A stretch of 64,000 bases of DNA, taken from NCBI GenBank assembly GCA_004552725.1, contig SFNM01000001.1, forward strand, positions 12,378 through 76,377, in the 5' to 3' direction. The stretch's first letter is position 1. Each line of letters starts with the position of its first letter. The notes under the pieces were generated by a model, which had not been told where the DNA came from, did not search any database, and worked only from the letters and a program-made list of their open reading frames with translations. The translations under genes and the position numbers were made by a program. This document shows positions 17,565 to 26,026 of this stretch, in pieces. The stretch is from Bacteroidales bacterium. Its GTDB lineage: Bacteria; Bacteroidota; Bacteroidia; Bacteroidales; Muribaculaceae.

Positions 17565-18304
17565 CAGAAGAACCATCCATTGCGGAAAACGCCCTTGCGT
17601 TTCCACCATATAATCAGAATGATGCCGCCAATCATGCCGCCCAAGTGCGCGAAGTGAGCCACGTTGTCGGCCACACCGCCCAAGCCTTGCACCAATTCCA
17701 ACACACCGTAGCCGATTACAAGCCATTTGGCTTTCACCGGATAGGGAATGAAGAAAATATATACAGGTGCGTTGGGGAACAGCATGCCGAACGCCAACAG
17801 CACGCCGTAGATGGCGCCCGAAGCGCCCACCATCGTGCCGTTAATCAGCGCGTTCAGTTCGCCGATGTCGCCCACATAGTTGTAGCCGGTGCGTATCAAC
17901 TCCCAGCCCTGCTCCTCGAGCAGAGCCACATCCGCCGGTGTCATGCCCAGCATGTTCACATAGTGGTTGATTGCCACGGCGTAGGCACCCATCTGCACCA
18001 ACGCGGCCACCAAGCCGCAGGTGATATAGTAGCCCAAGAAGCGAGCGCTGCCCATCGAGCGCTCGATGACGCCACCGAACATTACCAAAGCGAACATGTT
18101 GAAGAACAAGTGGGTGAGTCCGCCATGGAGAAACATGTGAGTGAACAGTTGCGCCGGATTAAAGCCCGGCGAACTGATATAGTGCAAGCCCAGCAGACGC
18201 GAGAACGTGTCGTCGATACTCGGCGATATGGCCATTACAAGCCATATCAACCCATTCACTATCAATAGATTTTTTATTACCGGAGGAAGAGGTGGAAATC
18301 GCAT
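17564..18304 (-). CDS. Rhomboid-family intramembrane serine protease
   Basis: The 246-residue product has six predicted membrane helices with the rhomboid signatures HMFLHGGLTHLFFNMFALVM, GASGAIYG (catalytic Ser, about residue 155-160) and HFAHLGGMIGG (catalytic His). It cleaves membrane-spanning substrates within the bilayer. It is the first gene of a three-gene operon with a second rhomboid and the EEP protein, under a consensus promoter whose -33 region overlaps the terminator of the amylase gene. Confidence 0.93.
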   Translation of the reverse strand: MRFPPLPPVIKNLLIVNGLIWLVMAISPSIDDTFSRLLGLHYISSPGFNPAQLFTHMFLHGGLTHLFFNMFALVMFGGVIERSMGSARFLGYYITCGLVAALVQMGAYAVAINHYVNMLGMTPADVALLEEQGWELIRTGYNYVGDIGELNALINGTMVGASGAIYGVLLAFGMLFPNAPVYIFFIPYPVKAKWLVIGYGVLELVQGLGGVADNVAHFAHLGGMIGGIILIIWWKRKGVFRNGWFF

Positions 18305-18331
18305 TGCTTTCTATAATTTGTTTTCAGACCG

Positions 18332-18363
18332 CAAAGATACGAAAAATCCACCAACACCGCAAA
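18332..18363 (-). promoter_or_regulatory. Consensus promoter of the rhomboid operon
   Basis: On the minus strand TTTG (18363-18360) is followed after 20 bases by TATCTTTG (18339-18332), a full match to the Bacteroidetes consensus. It lies inside the terminator stem of the upstream amylase gene, so read-through and initiation could influence each other. Confidence 0.75.
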
Positions 18364-18387
18364 TCAAAATTGCGGGGTTGGTGGATT
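18345..18387 (-). terminator. Terminator of the amylase-family gene
   Basis: A long stem (AATCCACCAAC and CCGCAA paired with TTGCGG and GTTGGTGGATT, one mismatch between segments) is followed on the minus strand by a T run, 22 bases after the amylase stop codon. Confidence 0.85.
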
Positions 18388-18408
18388 GTACTTACCTATA
18401 TCTTCCGA

Positions 18409-21156
18409 TTATTTCACAGACACTTTGAACGAGCGACCATCTACGCGTACCACGTAGATGCCTGCTTGCAGGTTGTCGAGCGATACGGCTCGACCATCGA
18501 GGGTGTAAGCCGATGCAGCGGTGTAGTCGCCCAAGATGTCGATGCAGCCTTCGCCGCCCACTACGATGAAGTCATCACCTTGATTATCGGTGGTGATGTC
18601 TTCCACGCCTGCCACATTGGTGGTGGCGAACACGGCGAACGAGTTGGGTTCGACCGATACCGACACGGTGCCGGAGCCGTTCAAAGTCGGCTCGGTTTTG
18701 TATGTGGCGCAAATAAGTTGCGAGTTCGATGCCGACAGGTACGAAGTCGATGCAGTCACCGATATGGCGCTGCCGGAAGTGTTGGAGTTGATGAAAGCCA
18801 CCACTTCCTTGTTGCCGTTGCGGATGATGATGGTGCGCGGTTTGCTCATCGAGCCTTCCATGCCGGAGGGAATGAACTGCACGCCCGAGCCCCACAGGTC
18901 GGGGTTGTCTTTACGCAGCGAGATGAGGGCGCGGAACACGTCGTGGAGTGCTTCGTAGGTAGCATCCTCCATGCGCGACCAAATCACCTTCTTGGGGTCG
19001 GTGTTGTTGCCCGACGAGTTCTTTGTGCTTTGGTCAGCAGCGAGTTCGCCGAATTGCCAAATCATTTTCGGACCGGGGATGAGCAGCAGTTGGGCGGCCA
19101 TCGAGCCGATACGACGGCACTTGTTGGCCTTCGACTTGATGGCTGTGGTGGCGTTGGCGGTAATCTTGTAGCCGGTGCGTTCTTCGTCGTGGCTTTCAGC
19201 GTAGGCGATGATAGAGCCGGCGGGACGACCGTAAGAGTCCCACATCTGGCTCATCTTGCCGCCTTGGGTGTCTTCGTCGTAGCCCATAGCGAATTGAGCG
19301 CAGTTGTGCGAGAAATTAGCCCAGCAGAGTTGGCCGTCGTTGGCCATCTCGGTCTCTTCTTGAGCGCCGGCGAGGTTTTCGTTGATGTGGATACCGTTAG
19401 CCTTCACGGATTTAATAAAGGAGTGAAGGCGCTTGGTGTTGGTCACGCGCGAGGAGTTGTAGCCGTCGGTGCCGCCACCGTAGGAGTTGTTCGAGCCCAG
19501 ACCTTTCACCAAGTCGAAGCGGAAACCGTCCACATTGTAAGCAGTCATCCAATATTTGATAGCATCTTCCCATTGTTGCCATACCAGAGCGTTGTCTTGG
19601 TTCCAGTCGTTGAGCACGCTGTAGGCGTGGGGAGCAGTCTTATTGTAGAAGGGGTTGGATTCGATGGGATACATCTGATACCAAGGATGGAGACCATCGC
19701 TTTGGTTGAACACGATGTCGAGGATAACGGCGATGCCGTTTTGGTGACAGATTTCGATGAAATCTTTGTAATCTTTGGGCGAACCGTAGGCCTTATCGGG
19801 AGCCATGTAGAAGTTGGTGTTGTAGCCCCACGAATTATTGCCGTTGAACTCCATGATAGGCATGAGTTCTACGGCGTTGACGCCTAAGTCGACCAAATAC
19901 GGGATTTTTTCGATAGCCTGACGGATGGTGCCGTTACCTTCGGCAGCATCCACAGTGCCGGTGAAGTCGCGCAGCAACAATTCGTAGATGATGAGGTTGT
20001 CGTGAGCGGGGATGGTGAAGTTGGAGAACTTATAATCGTCCAAATTGCCCTGGTAAACGGCCAGCATGGTGTTGTCGAAGCGGTCGTAGGGATACTGCGG
20101 GCAGTCGGGCCATACGGTCTTGTCCAGATACTTGTCGCTATAGCAGTCGAGCACCAGGTGAGCGTAGGGGTCGGCCACCTTGGTAGTGCCGTCCACGATG
20201 TAGAAATAGGGATAAGCGGTGGTATTGTCCAAGCCCGATACGGTAATCCAGAAATAGCGATTACCGTTATAGTCTTGGTACGACATCACGTTCTCATTGC
20301 GCACCTCATAGTTGTCCCACGAAGGCACGAGGATAACGGTCTTCTTATTCGGCGCAGCCAAGCAGAAGGTCACGGTGCCGTCAGCGTTCTTCACGGCGCC
20401 CATTTTGGGGGTGCCGCCTGGGTAGTTGGCCTGCTTCGAGGCTTCAGGCACGGTCACTTTGAATTGCTTGGTGACGGTTTGGCCGGAAGTCGACTTAGCA
20501 GTAGCGGTGAAGGTGTAAGCACCGAGGGCGGAGAACTTGTAGGTGTGCTTGAGTTCGTTGGCCGATGCTTGGTGAGCCAGTTGAGTGCCGTTCACATCGA
20601 GGGTGAGGTCGGCATTTTCGCTACAAGCCACGGTGAGGGTGATAGACTCGCCCACCGAGGCGATGCCTTCGTTGTTCGACGACACCAGTGCTACGTTAAA
20701 GCCGTCGGGGTGCACATCGATGAAGATGTCGCCGCCGGCCGCGGTCTTACCCTCTTTGCTACCGGTTGCATCGCGGAATACCATAGCGATGCGTTCCACA
20801 GTTTCGCCGTCGGCGATGCCGAAGTAGGATTTTAAGTCGCCGATGTTGAGGGTGTAAGTGTTGGCGCTCACGTATGTGAGTTTGTACTTAGCGGAGTTAT
20901 CGAGCCACTTGGGAGCGTACTTCCAGTCGGAAGCGCCGGTAGAGTTGCTGGTAATCAGGCCGATGTGAGCGTAGATAGCTGTAGATGAGGAAAGGTTTGC
21001 CAGCGCCTTATTCGATTCATCTGCATTAGGATGATAAGTGAGCACGATGTTCTGACTGCTTTGAGTCAGCAAAGGCGGGTTTGAGGTCACGATTTGTGCA
21101 TACGAGCACAAAATCGAAGCCACAAACATCGAAAGAAATAGTAAAGATTTTTTCAT
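18409..21156 (-). CDS. Secreted GH13 alpha-amylase-family protein with type-IX-like C-terminal tail
   Basis: The 915-residue product starts with a signal peptide ending near CSYAQ, then two beta-sandwich/carbohydrate-associated regions, then a GH13 barrel. Conserved regions are visible: region I ILDIVFNQSDG (Gln where His is usual), region II GFRFDLVKG (nucleophile Asp), region III INENLAG (acid Glu) and region IV ESHDEER. It should act on alpha-glucans such as starch or glycogen outside the cell or at its surface. The last 35 residues (YTLDGRAVSLDNLQAGIYVV then RVDGRSFKVSVK) resemble the type-A sorting domain of type IX secretion. The gene is monocistronic with its own terminator; a TAAATTTG box near 21232-21239 may be its -7 element. 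Confidence 0.92.
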   Translation of the reverse strand: MKKSLLFLSMFVASILCSYAQIVTSNPPLLTQSSQNIVLTYHPNADESNKALANLSSSTAIYAHIGLITSNSTGASDWKYAPKWLDNSAKYKLTYVSANTYTLNIGDLKSYFGIADGETVERIAMVFRDATGSKEGKTAAGGDIFIDVHPDGFNVALVSSNNEGIASVGESITLTVACSENADLTLDVNGTQLAHQASANELKHTYKFSALGAYTFTATAKSTSGQTVTKQFKVTVPEASKQANYPGGTPKMGAVKNADGTVTFCLAAPNKKTVILVPSWDNYEVRNENVMSYQDYNGNRYFWITVSGLDNTTAYPYFYIVDGTTKVADPYAHLVLDCYSDKYLDKTVWPDCPQYPYDRFDNTMLAVYQGNLDDYKFSNFTIPAHDNLIIYELLLRDFTGTVDAAEGNGTIRQAIEKIPYLVDLGVNAVELMPIMEFNGNNSWGYNTNFYMAPDKAYGSPKDYKDFIEICHQNGIAVILDIVFNQSDGLHPWYQMYPIESNPFYNKTAPHAYSVLNDWNQDNALVWQQWEDAIKYWMTAYNVDGFRFDLVKGLGSNNSYGGGTDGYNSSRVTNTKRLHSFIKSVKANGIHINENLAGAQEETEMANDGQLCWANFSHNCAQFAMGYDEDTQGGKMSQMWDSYGRPAGSIIAYAESHDEERTGYKITANATTAIKSKANKCRRIGSMAAQLLLIPGPKMIWQFGELAADQSTKNSSGNNTDPKKVIWSRMEDATYEALHDVFRALISLRKDNPDLWGSGVQFIPSGMEGSMSKPRTIIIRNGNKEVVAFINSNTSGSAISVTASTSYLSASNSQLICATYKTEPTLNGSGTVSVSVEPNSFAVFATTNVAGVEDITTDNQGDDFIVVGGEGCIDILGDYTAASAYTLDGRAVSLDNLQAGIYVVRVDGRSFKVSVK

Positions 21157-21295
21157 GATGTATAGTTAAGTATAATAGTTGCAGTGCACTTGGTATAGAT
21201 TGGTCCAAATATCTACGAGTGCAAATTTAGCCATTATTTTGCAAACCACAAAAAAATCGCCCCAAAAAACTTCCTTCCGGCTGAATATGCACTCT

Positions 21296-21619
21296 TCAAG
21301 TGAGTGCGATATTCATCTTGCCACAAGTGAGCGTTACCGCCATACCTAACGCATTAAAAGCGCGAATTACAGTACTGAACGTGGGGTTACTGCCACGTTC
21401 AATCCTACTGACTTGAGCCTTTTTTACCCCCATCCGTTGAGCCAACTCGTCTTGCGTCATATCTCGTTCTTTTCGCGCGGCACGTATGGCTTCACCGATG
21501 TGATACGATTGAATAGCCTCGCGTACATCAGCCTCAAACGCATCGCGTCGTGCGGTTCCGACTTTACCCAAATACTTATCTTCGAGTTCTTCAATTGTGA
21601 CGTAGTCCATTTGTGCCAT
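21296..21619 (-). CDS. HigA-like antitoxin (XRE helix-turn-helix)
   Basis: The 107-residue product has an XRE-type helix-turn-helix in its second half (KERDMTQDELAQRMGVKKAQ, then VSRIERGSNPTFSTVIRAFN). It lies directly downstream of a RelE/HigB-like toxin gene, 3 bases apart, the toxin-first order typical of higBA. It should neutralise the toxin and repress the pair. The first 40 residues probably bind the toxin. Confidence 0.88.
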   Translation of the reverse strand: MAQMDYVTIEELEDKYLGKVGTARRDAFEADVREAIQSYHIGEAIRAARKERDMTQDELAQRMGVKKAQVSRIERGSNPTFSTVIRAFNALGMAVTLTCGKMNIALT

Positions 21620-21622
21620 AGT

Positions 21623-21964
21623 CTATTGATTTTTAGAGTTAAACCATTCTTTACGGATTGCCTTCGCTTTGTCCTTCTCGCGCTGCGGCGTCTTTTGCGA
21701 CTTCTTGATAATGCCGTGGGTGGCAATTACCAGAGTTTCGCCGTCTGTATCCCAAAAGGCGAACAATCGATATGCAATACCTTGCCATAAAGTGCGAAAC
21801 CCCCAAATATCTTCATCGAGTTTCTTAAACAAGTCTTTGTCTTGCACACCATACCGCACTTTGCGAATATTGTACAGCACTTTCTCTCTAACTTTGTCAG
21901 GAAGCGCATCAAGAAATACTTGAGCATCCCTTAAAGCAATGAGTTTGAAAAGAGGCCTATCCAT
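21623..21964 (-). CDS. RelE/HigB-like toxin
   Basis: The 113-residue product has the HigB/Gp49-type pattern LPDKVREKVLYNIRKVRYG and LWQGIAYRLFAFWDTDGETL followed by IATHGIIKKSQKTP. Family members are ribosome-dependent mRNA interferases. It is first in a two-gene unit with the antitoxin; a -7 box TATCTTTG (minus, 21991-21984) lies 20 bases upstream of the start. The pair sits immediately outside the prophage integrase. Confidence 0.87.
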   Translation of the reverse strand: MDRPLFKLIALRDAQVFLDALPDKVREKVLYNIRKVRYGVQDKDLFKKLDEDIWGFRTLWQGIAYRLFAFWDTDGETLVIATHGIIKKSQKTPQREKDKAKAIRKEWFNSKNQ

Positions 21965-21983
21965 GTCATTTTAAATTATGTCG

Positions 21984-21991
21984 CAAAGATA
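21984..21991 (-). promoter_or_regulatory. -7 box of the toxin-antitoxin operon
   Basis: The minus-strand sequence TATCTTTG matches TAnnTTTG, 20 bases upstream of the toxin start. No convincing -33 TTTG is present at the right distance. Confidence 0.55.
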
Positions 21992-22059
21992 CAAAAAAAT
22001 CTACATATATAGATACTTTTCTGCATTTTTAACAAATTATTCTCGCGCTGCAAACGAAG

Positions 22060-22312
22060 CGCACGAGAAAGCATATAAGGGCGCTTTCTCGTGCGTTAAG
22101 GATGCAACGCGCTGATTTTCAGCGGTGCTTGTGGAGTTGGAGGCTCTCGTCCGCGCGTTTTGGGCTGTTTTGCGGCGTTTTGCATTAGTACGGCTCGCCG
22201 CTGATTTTCAGCCATTTGGCCGCTTCCGAGCGAAACAGAGCGAAACACTTCGGACGGGCTGTCGTGGCCATTTTTGGGTGCTTTTTCGGGTGCCGGCTTT
22301 CAGGCACCCGAA
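22060..22312. repeat. Hairpins and repeated palindromes at the prophage edge
   Basis: The 378-base gap 21965-22342 has no gene but is rich in structure. A 13-bp stem (22060-22072/22083-22095, arm GCACGAGAAAGC) lies near its left end. The palindrome GCTGATTTTCAGC occurs twice (22111-22123 and 22200-22212, 89 bases apart). A 10-bp stem (22285-22294/22303-22312, arm TTCGGGTGCC) lies just past the integrase stop and may terminate its transcript. The paired palindromes are candidates for integrase or excisionase binding sites, and attL should lie in or near this gap; the core site cannot be read without the right end. Confidence 0.5.
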
Positions 22313-22342
22313 GACGGGGCGAAACAGCCCGCAACGGCGATG

Positions 22343-23650
22343 CTATTTTGTATCGCCGCCGAAGGTGTTGAAAAGCGCCATATTTTCAGCCTTGGCCGCA
22401 TCCACAATTTTTATATAAGGCTTCATGGCTTTATAATCCGAGTGCCCCGTCCATTCCATCACCACCGCCGGGGGAATCCCCAGCCGCAGGGCAGTAACCA
22501 CGAAGGTGCGCCGGCCGGCATGCGTCGAAAGTACAGCGTATTTCGGCACCACGCACTCACGGCGCAGCTGCCCGATGTAGGACACCACACGCACGGGAGC
22601 ATCAAGCCCCGCCACCTTTGCGGCTTCATGCAGCGCTTCATTCATTTTCTGGTTAGAGATGACCGGGAGCGCCAAACCGCGGGGCAGAGGCGCATCGGCA
22701 TATTTAGCCAGCAGCGCCAGCGCGTAGTCATTCAGTTCGATGCGCAGGCGGTCGGTGGTCTTCTTCGTTACCACCGAGATGTAAGGCGGCTTCGCATCGG
22801 CATGAACATCCACCCGCGCCAATTTCGCCGCGTCGGAGTATCGCAAGCCGGTGAAGCAGCAGAAGCAGAACACATCGCGCACATGAGCAAGCGCCGGGCG
22901 AGCGCCGAAGTCAAAGTGAAGGAAGTGCACAAGCTCGTCCCATTCCAAAAATATCACTTCTTTGCAGTCAAGCCCTTTAAACCGCGGACGGAACACCTCG
23001 TGGGCGTTACCTTTATAGAAGCCATTCGCGGCCGCCCAGCGCAAGAACCAGCGCAAGAACCCCACATGCTTAGCCGCGGTGGTATTCGCCAGCCCCTTTT
23101 TTTCTTGCAGGAAATTCACCCACCGGGCGAAGTCATCTTTATCGAACTTCTCAAGGTCAAGAGCAGCGCCCCAATCCACCAGCGAGCGCCGCACGCTTCC
23201 GAACTTCATCAACGTGGCTCGCGTCCAGTTATTCGAGGCGCTCTGTTCCGCGACGAAGCGGTCGAAGGCATCGAGGAACGCCGAGCCGCTATCTTTGGGC
23301 GAGGGCTTCGAGCGCCCCGCGGCATCGTTAAAAGCCGCCGTAAATTCAGCCACCGAGGGAGCAGCGCCGCCGACATTCGCCGCCAGCCGTTCCAACACCT
23401 CCTCGGCCAAGGTGGCTAATTTGAGCAGGGCGCGGTTAATCTCCGCCGCAGTTTGCTTATATTGATTTTTATAGCCCGGACGAACGCACCCCTTCACCGC
23501 GTCCCATTTGGCGGGGGCGCACACATAACCGGAGCGGATGTCGCACCGCTTCCCGCCCCACGACACCCGCAGGCGGATGGGCAATTCGGCATCGGCATCG
23601 CCTCCGGCCGAGCCGCGGCGAAAGAGGGCGAATTTAAAGCTACATTTCAT
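22343..23650 (-). CDS. Prophage tyrosine recombinase (integrase)
   Basis: The 435-residue product has the Bacteroidetes integrase layout: an N-terminal arm-binding beta domain, a SAM-like core-binding domain (FDRFVAEQSASNNWTRATL), and a catalytic domain with CFTGLRYSDAAKL (first Arg), STHAGRRTFV (His-x-x-Arg), MEWTGHSDYKAM (second His) and the nucleophile Tyr in MKPYIKIVD. It carries out site-specific integration and excision of the prophage. It is the last gene of a leftward set of small genes and marks the left end of the element. Confidence 0.95.
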   Translation of the reverse strand: MKCSFKFALFRRGSAGGDADAELPIRLRVSWGGKRCDIRSGYVCAPAKWDAVKGCVRPGYKNQYKQTAAEINRALLKLATLAEEVLERLAANVGGAAPSVAEFTAAFNDAAGRSKPSPKDSGSAFLDAFDRFVAEQSASNNWTRATLMKFGSVRRSLVDWGAALDLEKFDKDDFARWVNFLQEKKGLANTTAAKHVGFLRWFLRWAAANGFYKGNAHEVFRPRFKGLDCKEVIFLEWDELVHFLHFDFGARPALAHVRDVFCFCCFTGLRYSDAAKLARVDVHADAKPPYISVVTKKTTDRLRIELNDYALALLAKYADAPLPRGLALPVISNQKMNEALHEAAKVAGLDAPVRVVSYIGQLRRECVVPKYAVLSTHAGRRTFVVTALRLGIPPAVVMEWTGHSDYKAMKPYIKIVDAAKAENMALFNTFGGDTK

Positions 23651-23978
23651 CGGCGGGAGTTTTAGGTGTTTTTACGTATAGCGAGCCGCGGCCACAGAGC
23701 AGCCACTCAGCGCTCACGCCGTACTCGCGCACCAGCACCGCCAGCGCATCCAGTTCCACGGCCTTATAACGGCAGCGCGAGCCACCGACGGCCGCGTCGG
23801 CATTCACACCATAGAGCAGCCGGAGTTCACGATAACGGGGCGAAGACAGCCCGTGGGCATCGCACAAACCGCTGAGCGACGACACAGCGCCGTCGGCTAC
23901 CAATTGAGTCACCGCGGCGAAGAACCGCCGCGAAATGGCAGCGCTCACCTGCGAGGGCGCGGCAGAGTATCTGGCCAT
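23640..23978 (-). CDS. Small regulator-like phage protein
   Basis: The 112-residue product overlaps the integrase start by 11 bases. Its N-terminal half is helical (ISRRFFAAVTQLVADGAVSS) and its end reads YGVSAEWLLCGRGSLYV, which resembles the WLLxGxG tail of the helix-turn-helix repressors found further right in this prophage. I infer a DNA-binding regulator, perhaps of integrase or excision, but the helix-turn-helix itself is not clear. Confidence 0.6.
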   Translation of the reverse strand: MARYSAAPSQVSAAISRRFFAAVTQLVADGAVSSLSGLCDAHGLSSPRYRELRLLYGVNADAAVGGSRCRYKAVELDALAVLVREYGVSAEWLLCGRGSLYVKTPKTPADEM

Positions 23979-24142
23979 AATTCGTGCGGGGCTTTATCAT
24001 GGAGTTCAACAAGCAGGGCATCCGGCACGCGCACCGAGGGCGAGCCGGCAAGCCATGCCTCCTCCAGCAGGTTAAACAACGGCCGCGGCATATAGCCATA
24101 AAGCGCCTCGGCAAAGTATAGAGTTTTAACGGGTACAACCAT
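23945..24142 (-). CDS. Small hypothetical protein (65 residues)
   Basis: Starting at the ATG at 24142 the product begins MVVPVKTLYFAEALYGYMPR and is rich in Pro and Leu. It overlaps the next leftward gene by 34 bases and follows a small membrane-protein gene by 19 bases, consistent with a compact phage operon. I do not recognise it; the overlap makes the call tentative. Confidence 0.4.
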   Translation of the reverse strand: MVVPVKTLYFAEALYGYMPRPLFNLLEEAWLAGSPSVRVPDALLVELHDKAPHELWPDTLPRPRR

Positions 24143-24161
24143 AATTATATATATAATCAAT

Positions 24162-24374
24162 TTACCAGCATATAATAAAGAAGTATATAAAGGTGGCCAG
24201 CAGCACCAGGCACCCCACGATGCAGCCGCAAGTGCTCATCGGCGACTTCGGCTCGGGCAACTTCGGCCGCGGCGGCTCGGGAGCACCCCCGGCGGCTTCC
24301 CACGGGTCGAACGCTTCCAGTTCCGGGCTTTTATATTCCCAAGGGTCGTAAGGCTTTTTGCTTTCGTTTTTCAT
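24162..24374 (-). CDS. Small membrane protein (70 residues)
   Basis: The first 45 residues are polar and Pro-rich (DPWEYKSPELEAFDPWEAAG contains a repeated DPWE motif), followed by one membrane helix (CGCIVGCLVLLATFIYFFII) at the very C-terminus. It is therefore probably tail-anchored with the N-terminus in the cytoplasm. Function unknown; it lies between the repressor and integrase genes, a spot where prophages often carry superinfection-exclusion genes, but nothing in the sequence proves that. Confidence 0.55.
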   Translation of the reverse strand: MKNESKKPYDPWEYKSPELEAFDPWEAAGGAPEPPRPKLPEPKSPMSTCGCIVGCLVLLATFIYFFIICW

Positions 24375-24474
24375 TTTGATTCAGTTATTATTTTGCGGGA
24401 GGATGGGCACCAGCCGGCCGGCCAAGAGCACCAGCGGGCAGTTAAACGGGCAATAGCCCCGCTCTAATTCGCGC

Positions 24475-24906
24475 CTATATTGTTTTTTCCATCACACCCA
24501 CCTCGGCCAATTTAGCAATTAGATTCTGCTGATTTTCCACGATGCCCATCAAGCGGTCGCGTTGGGCGCATTCATCGGCAAGCCTTTTCTCGAGGGTGTC
24601 CAATTTGGCCACTATAGCGGCGAGCATCTCCGAGGGCGAGGGCTGCGGCTCGACTTCGGCGGGAACGTCATTTTTTTCGGCGCTCCGTAGCATCTCGCCC
24701 TCGCCGGCAAGAAGCCAAAAATGGCTAACTTCCGGCATATATTCCAAAATCCCTTTCGCCAGCGATGGAGAGAGCGATTTTGTATTACCTTTCAAAATTT
24801 CTCGTATTGCCTGCGGAGTTTTTGCCCCTACAGCAATAGCGAATTTCGGAATTGTAAGCTTCGAATATTTAATCAATTCGTTGATTCTATCCGCTAAAAC
24901 AGCCAT
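24475..24906 (-). CDS. Phage repressor-like HTH protein (module 1)
   Basis: The ATG at 24906 (MAVLADRINELIKYSKL) is chosen because the longer reading frame extends into the divergent promoter. The 143-residue product has a helix-turn-helix (KFAIAVGAKTPQAIREILKG), the motif HFWLLAGEGEML at about residues 62-75, and a C-terminal coiled coil (MLAAIVAKLDTLEKRLADEC) for oligomerisation. This is the common repressor architecture of Bacteroidetes prophages. It is divergent from the early operon beginning at 25078, with a palindrome in between that could be its operator. Confidence 0.8.
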   Translation of the reverse strand: MAVLADRINELIKYSKLTIPKFAIAVGAKTPQAIREILKGNTKSLSPSLAKGILEYMPEVSHFWLLAGEGEMLRSAEKNDVPAEVEPQPSPSEMLAAIVAKLDTLEKRLADECAQRDRLMGIVENQQNLIAKLAEVGVMEKTI

Positions 24907-24917
24907 ATAAGATAATA

Positions 24918-24993
24918 AAGTGTTAATAATACTTAAATAATTAGCAAAAATAATATACCATATTGCAAAAACCAATATTTCTCATTACCTTTG
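24918..24993 (+). promoter_or_regulatory. Module 1 operator candidate and rightward early promoter
   Basis: The imperfect palindrome AAGTGTTAATAATACTT (24918-24934) lies just upstream of the repressor start. A rightward promoter follows with ATTG (24962-24965), 20 bases, and TACCTTTG (24986-24993). Transcription would start near 25000 and make an 80-base A-rich leader to the gene at 25078. Confidence 0.6.
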
Positions 24994-25080
24994 CACAGGG
25001 TTTTAAAAGACGCTACAAAGTTAATAAAAAACGAACAAATAAGCAATAACAAAAAACCCCTAAAAACCCGCAGAATTATG
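24991..25080 (+). repeat. Early leader copy 1 (near-identical to 27310-27397)
   Basis: From TTTGCACAG through CAGAATTATG this leader closely matches the leader at 27310-27397; shared blocks include GTTTTAAAAGACG, ACAAAGTTA and AAGCAATAACAAAAAACCC. Each copy follows a -7 box and each ends at the start codon of a rightward early gene. Confidence 0.8.
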
Positions 25081-26013
25081 AAACGCTACTATTTTGAATT
25101 ACTCGACGAGAACTTCACCAGCCTCGGAGCAAACATCGCCGACGGCAGCAACAAGAACACCGCCCTCAACGCCGCCAAGCGCTTCATGAAGGCCAACGGC
25201 ATAATTTACGCCCAGCTCCAAGTGAACAGCATATTAACCGAGAACATCCTCGACATCATCGAAATCGACCTCACCGAGGAAGAACCCGCCCAGCCGCAGG
25301 CCGAGCAAGAGGCCGCCGCCGAACCAACCGCCACCGACTTCGCCCAGCGCCTCGACAACGCCACCACTCAAGAAGAATACGCCGCCGCCCTCGCCGACAT
25401 GGCCGCCTATATTGAGCAGCTCGGCCAAAAAATCGAAGACAACTACACCGCGGTCGAAGGCCTTCAAAAGGAATGCCACGACTTCGGCCGCCGCTTAGCT
25501 AAAATTCGCGCAGAAATAGAAGCGGAAGAAGCTGCCGATGCCGCCAAAGAAGCAGCACGCGCCAAAAGAGAAGCCAAGCAAGCAGAAGAAGACGCACGTG
25601 CCGCAGAACAAGCCGCCAAATTCGTAGAAGGCCTCCAGCGCACCGCCGAAGAAATTAAACAAAAGCTGGCAAAGCAAGCCCAGCCGAAAGCACAGGCCGA
25701 CCAGCCGGAAGCTCCCGAGCAAGTTGCAAGCAAGTTGCAAGCAACTGACAAGCCGCAGGCCGCCACAACCTACCGCATCAACATCGTGGACGGCTGCACG
25801 AACTACAAAACGCAGGAAATCTCAATCGGCGGCATCACCGACTTATGGCAAGCCAAAAACCGCGCCCGGGCGATGATGGTGCAAATCGCCGCCCTCACCG
25901 GCTTCGACCTTACCAACGATAACTACGGATACATCGCCGCCGACCGCAGAGGCGACAACGTATATGTCGCCCGCATATTCAACGAACAAACCAACGAGAT
26001 GATCAAACTTTAA
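25078..26013 (+). CDS. Early phage protein with long coiled coil
   Basis: The start at 25078 (MKRYYFELLDENFTSLGANI) is the first ATG after the promoter and leader. The 311-residue product has an N-terminal globular section of about 60 residues, a charged Ala/Glu/Lys-rich coiled coil of roughly 130 residues (AAKEAARAKREAKQAEEDAR), a Gln/Ala/Pro linker, and a C-terminal 75-residue domain beginning TTYRINIVDGCTNYKTQEIS. I do not recognise the family. Short DNA repeats (CAAGTTGCAAG) encode part of the linker. It opens the first early transcript. Confidence 0.7.
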   Translation: MKRYYFELLDENFTSLGANIADGSNKNTALNAAKRFMKANGIIYAQLQVNSILTENILDIIEIDLTEEEPAQPQAEQEAAAEPTATDFAQRLDNATTQEEYAAALADMAAYIEQLGQKIEDNYTAVEGLQKECHDFGRRLAKIRAEIEAEEAADAAKEAARAKREAKQAEEDARAAEQAAKFVEGLQRTAEEIKQKLAKQAQPKAQADQPEAPEQVASKLQATDKPQAATTYRINIVDGCTNYKTQEISIGGITDLWQAKNRARAMMVQIAALTGFDLTNDNYGYIAADRRGDNVYVARIFNEQTNEMIKL

Positions 26014-26026
26014 ACCACCCACCACC

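Noticed and set aside
18292..19887. Plus-strand reading frame of about 530 codons opposite the amylase
   Set aside because: Shadow of the GH13 gene; no family motifs and no promoter.
22274..23419. Plus-strand reading frame of about 380 codons opposite the integrase
   Set aside because: Antisense to the tyrosine recombinase, whose catalytic motifs are all present on the minus strand.
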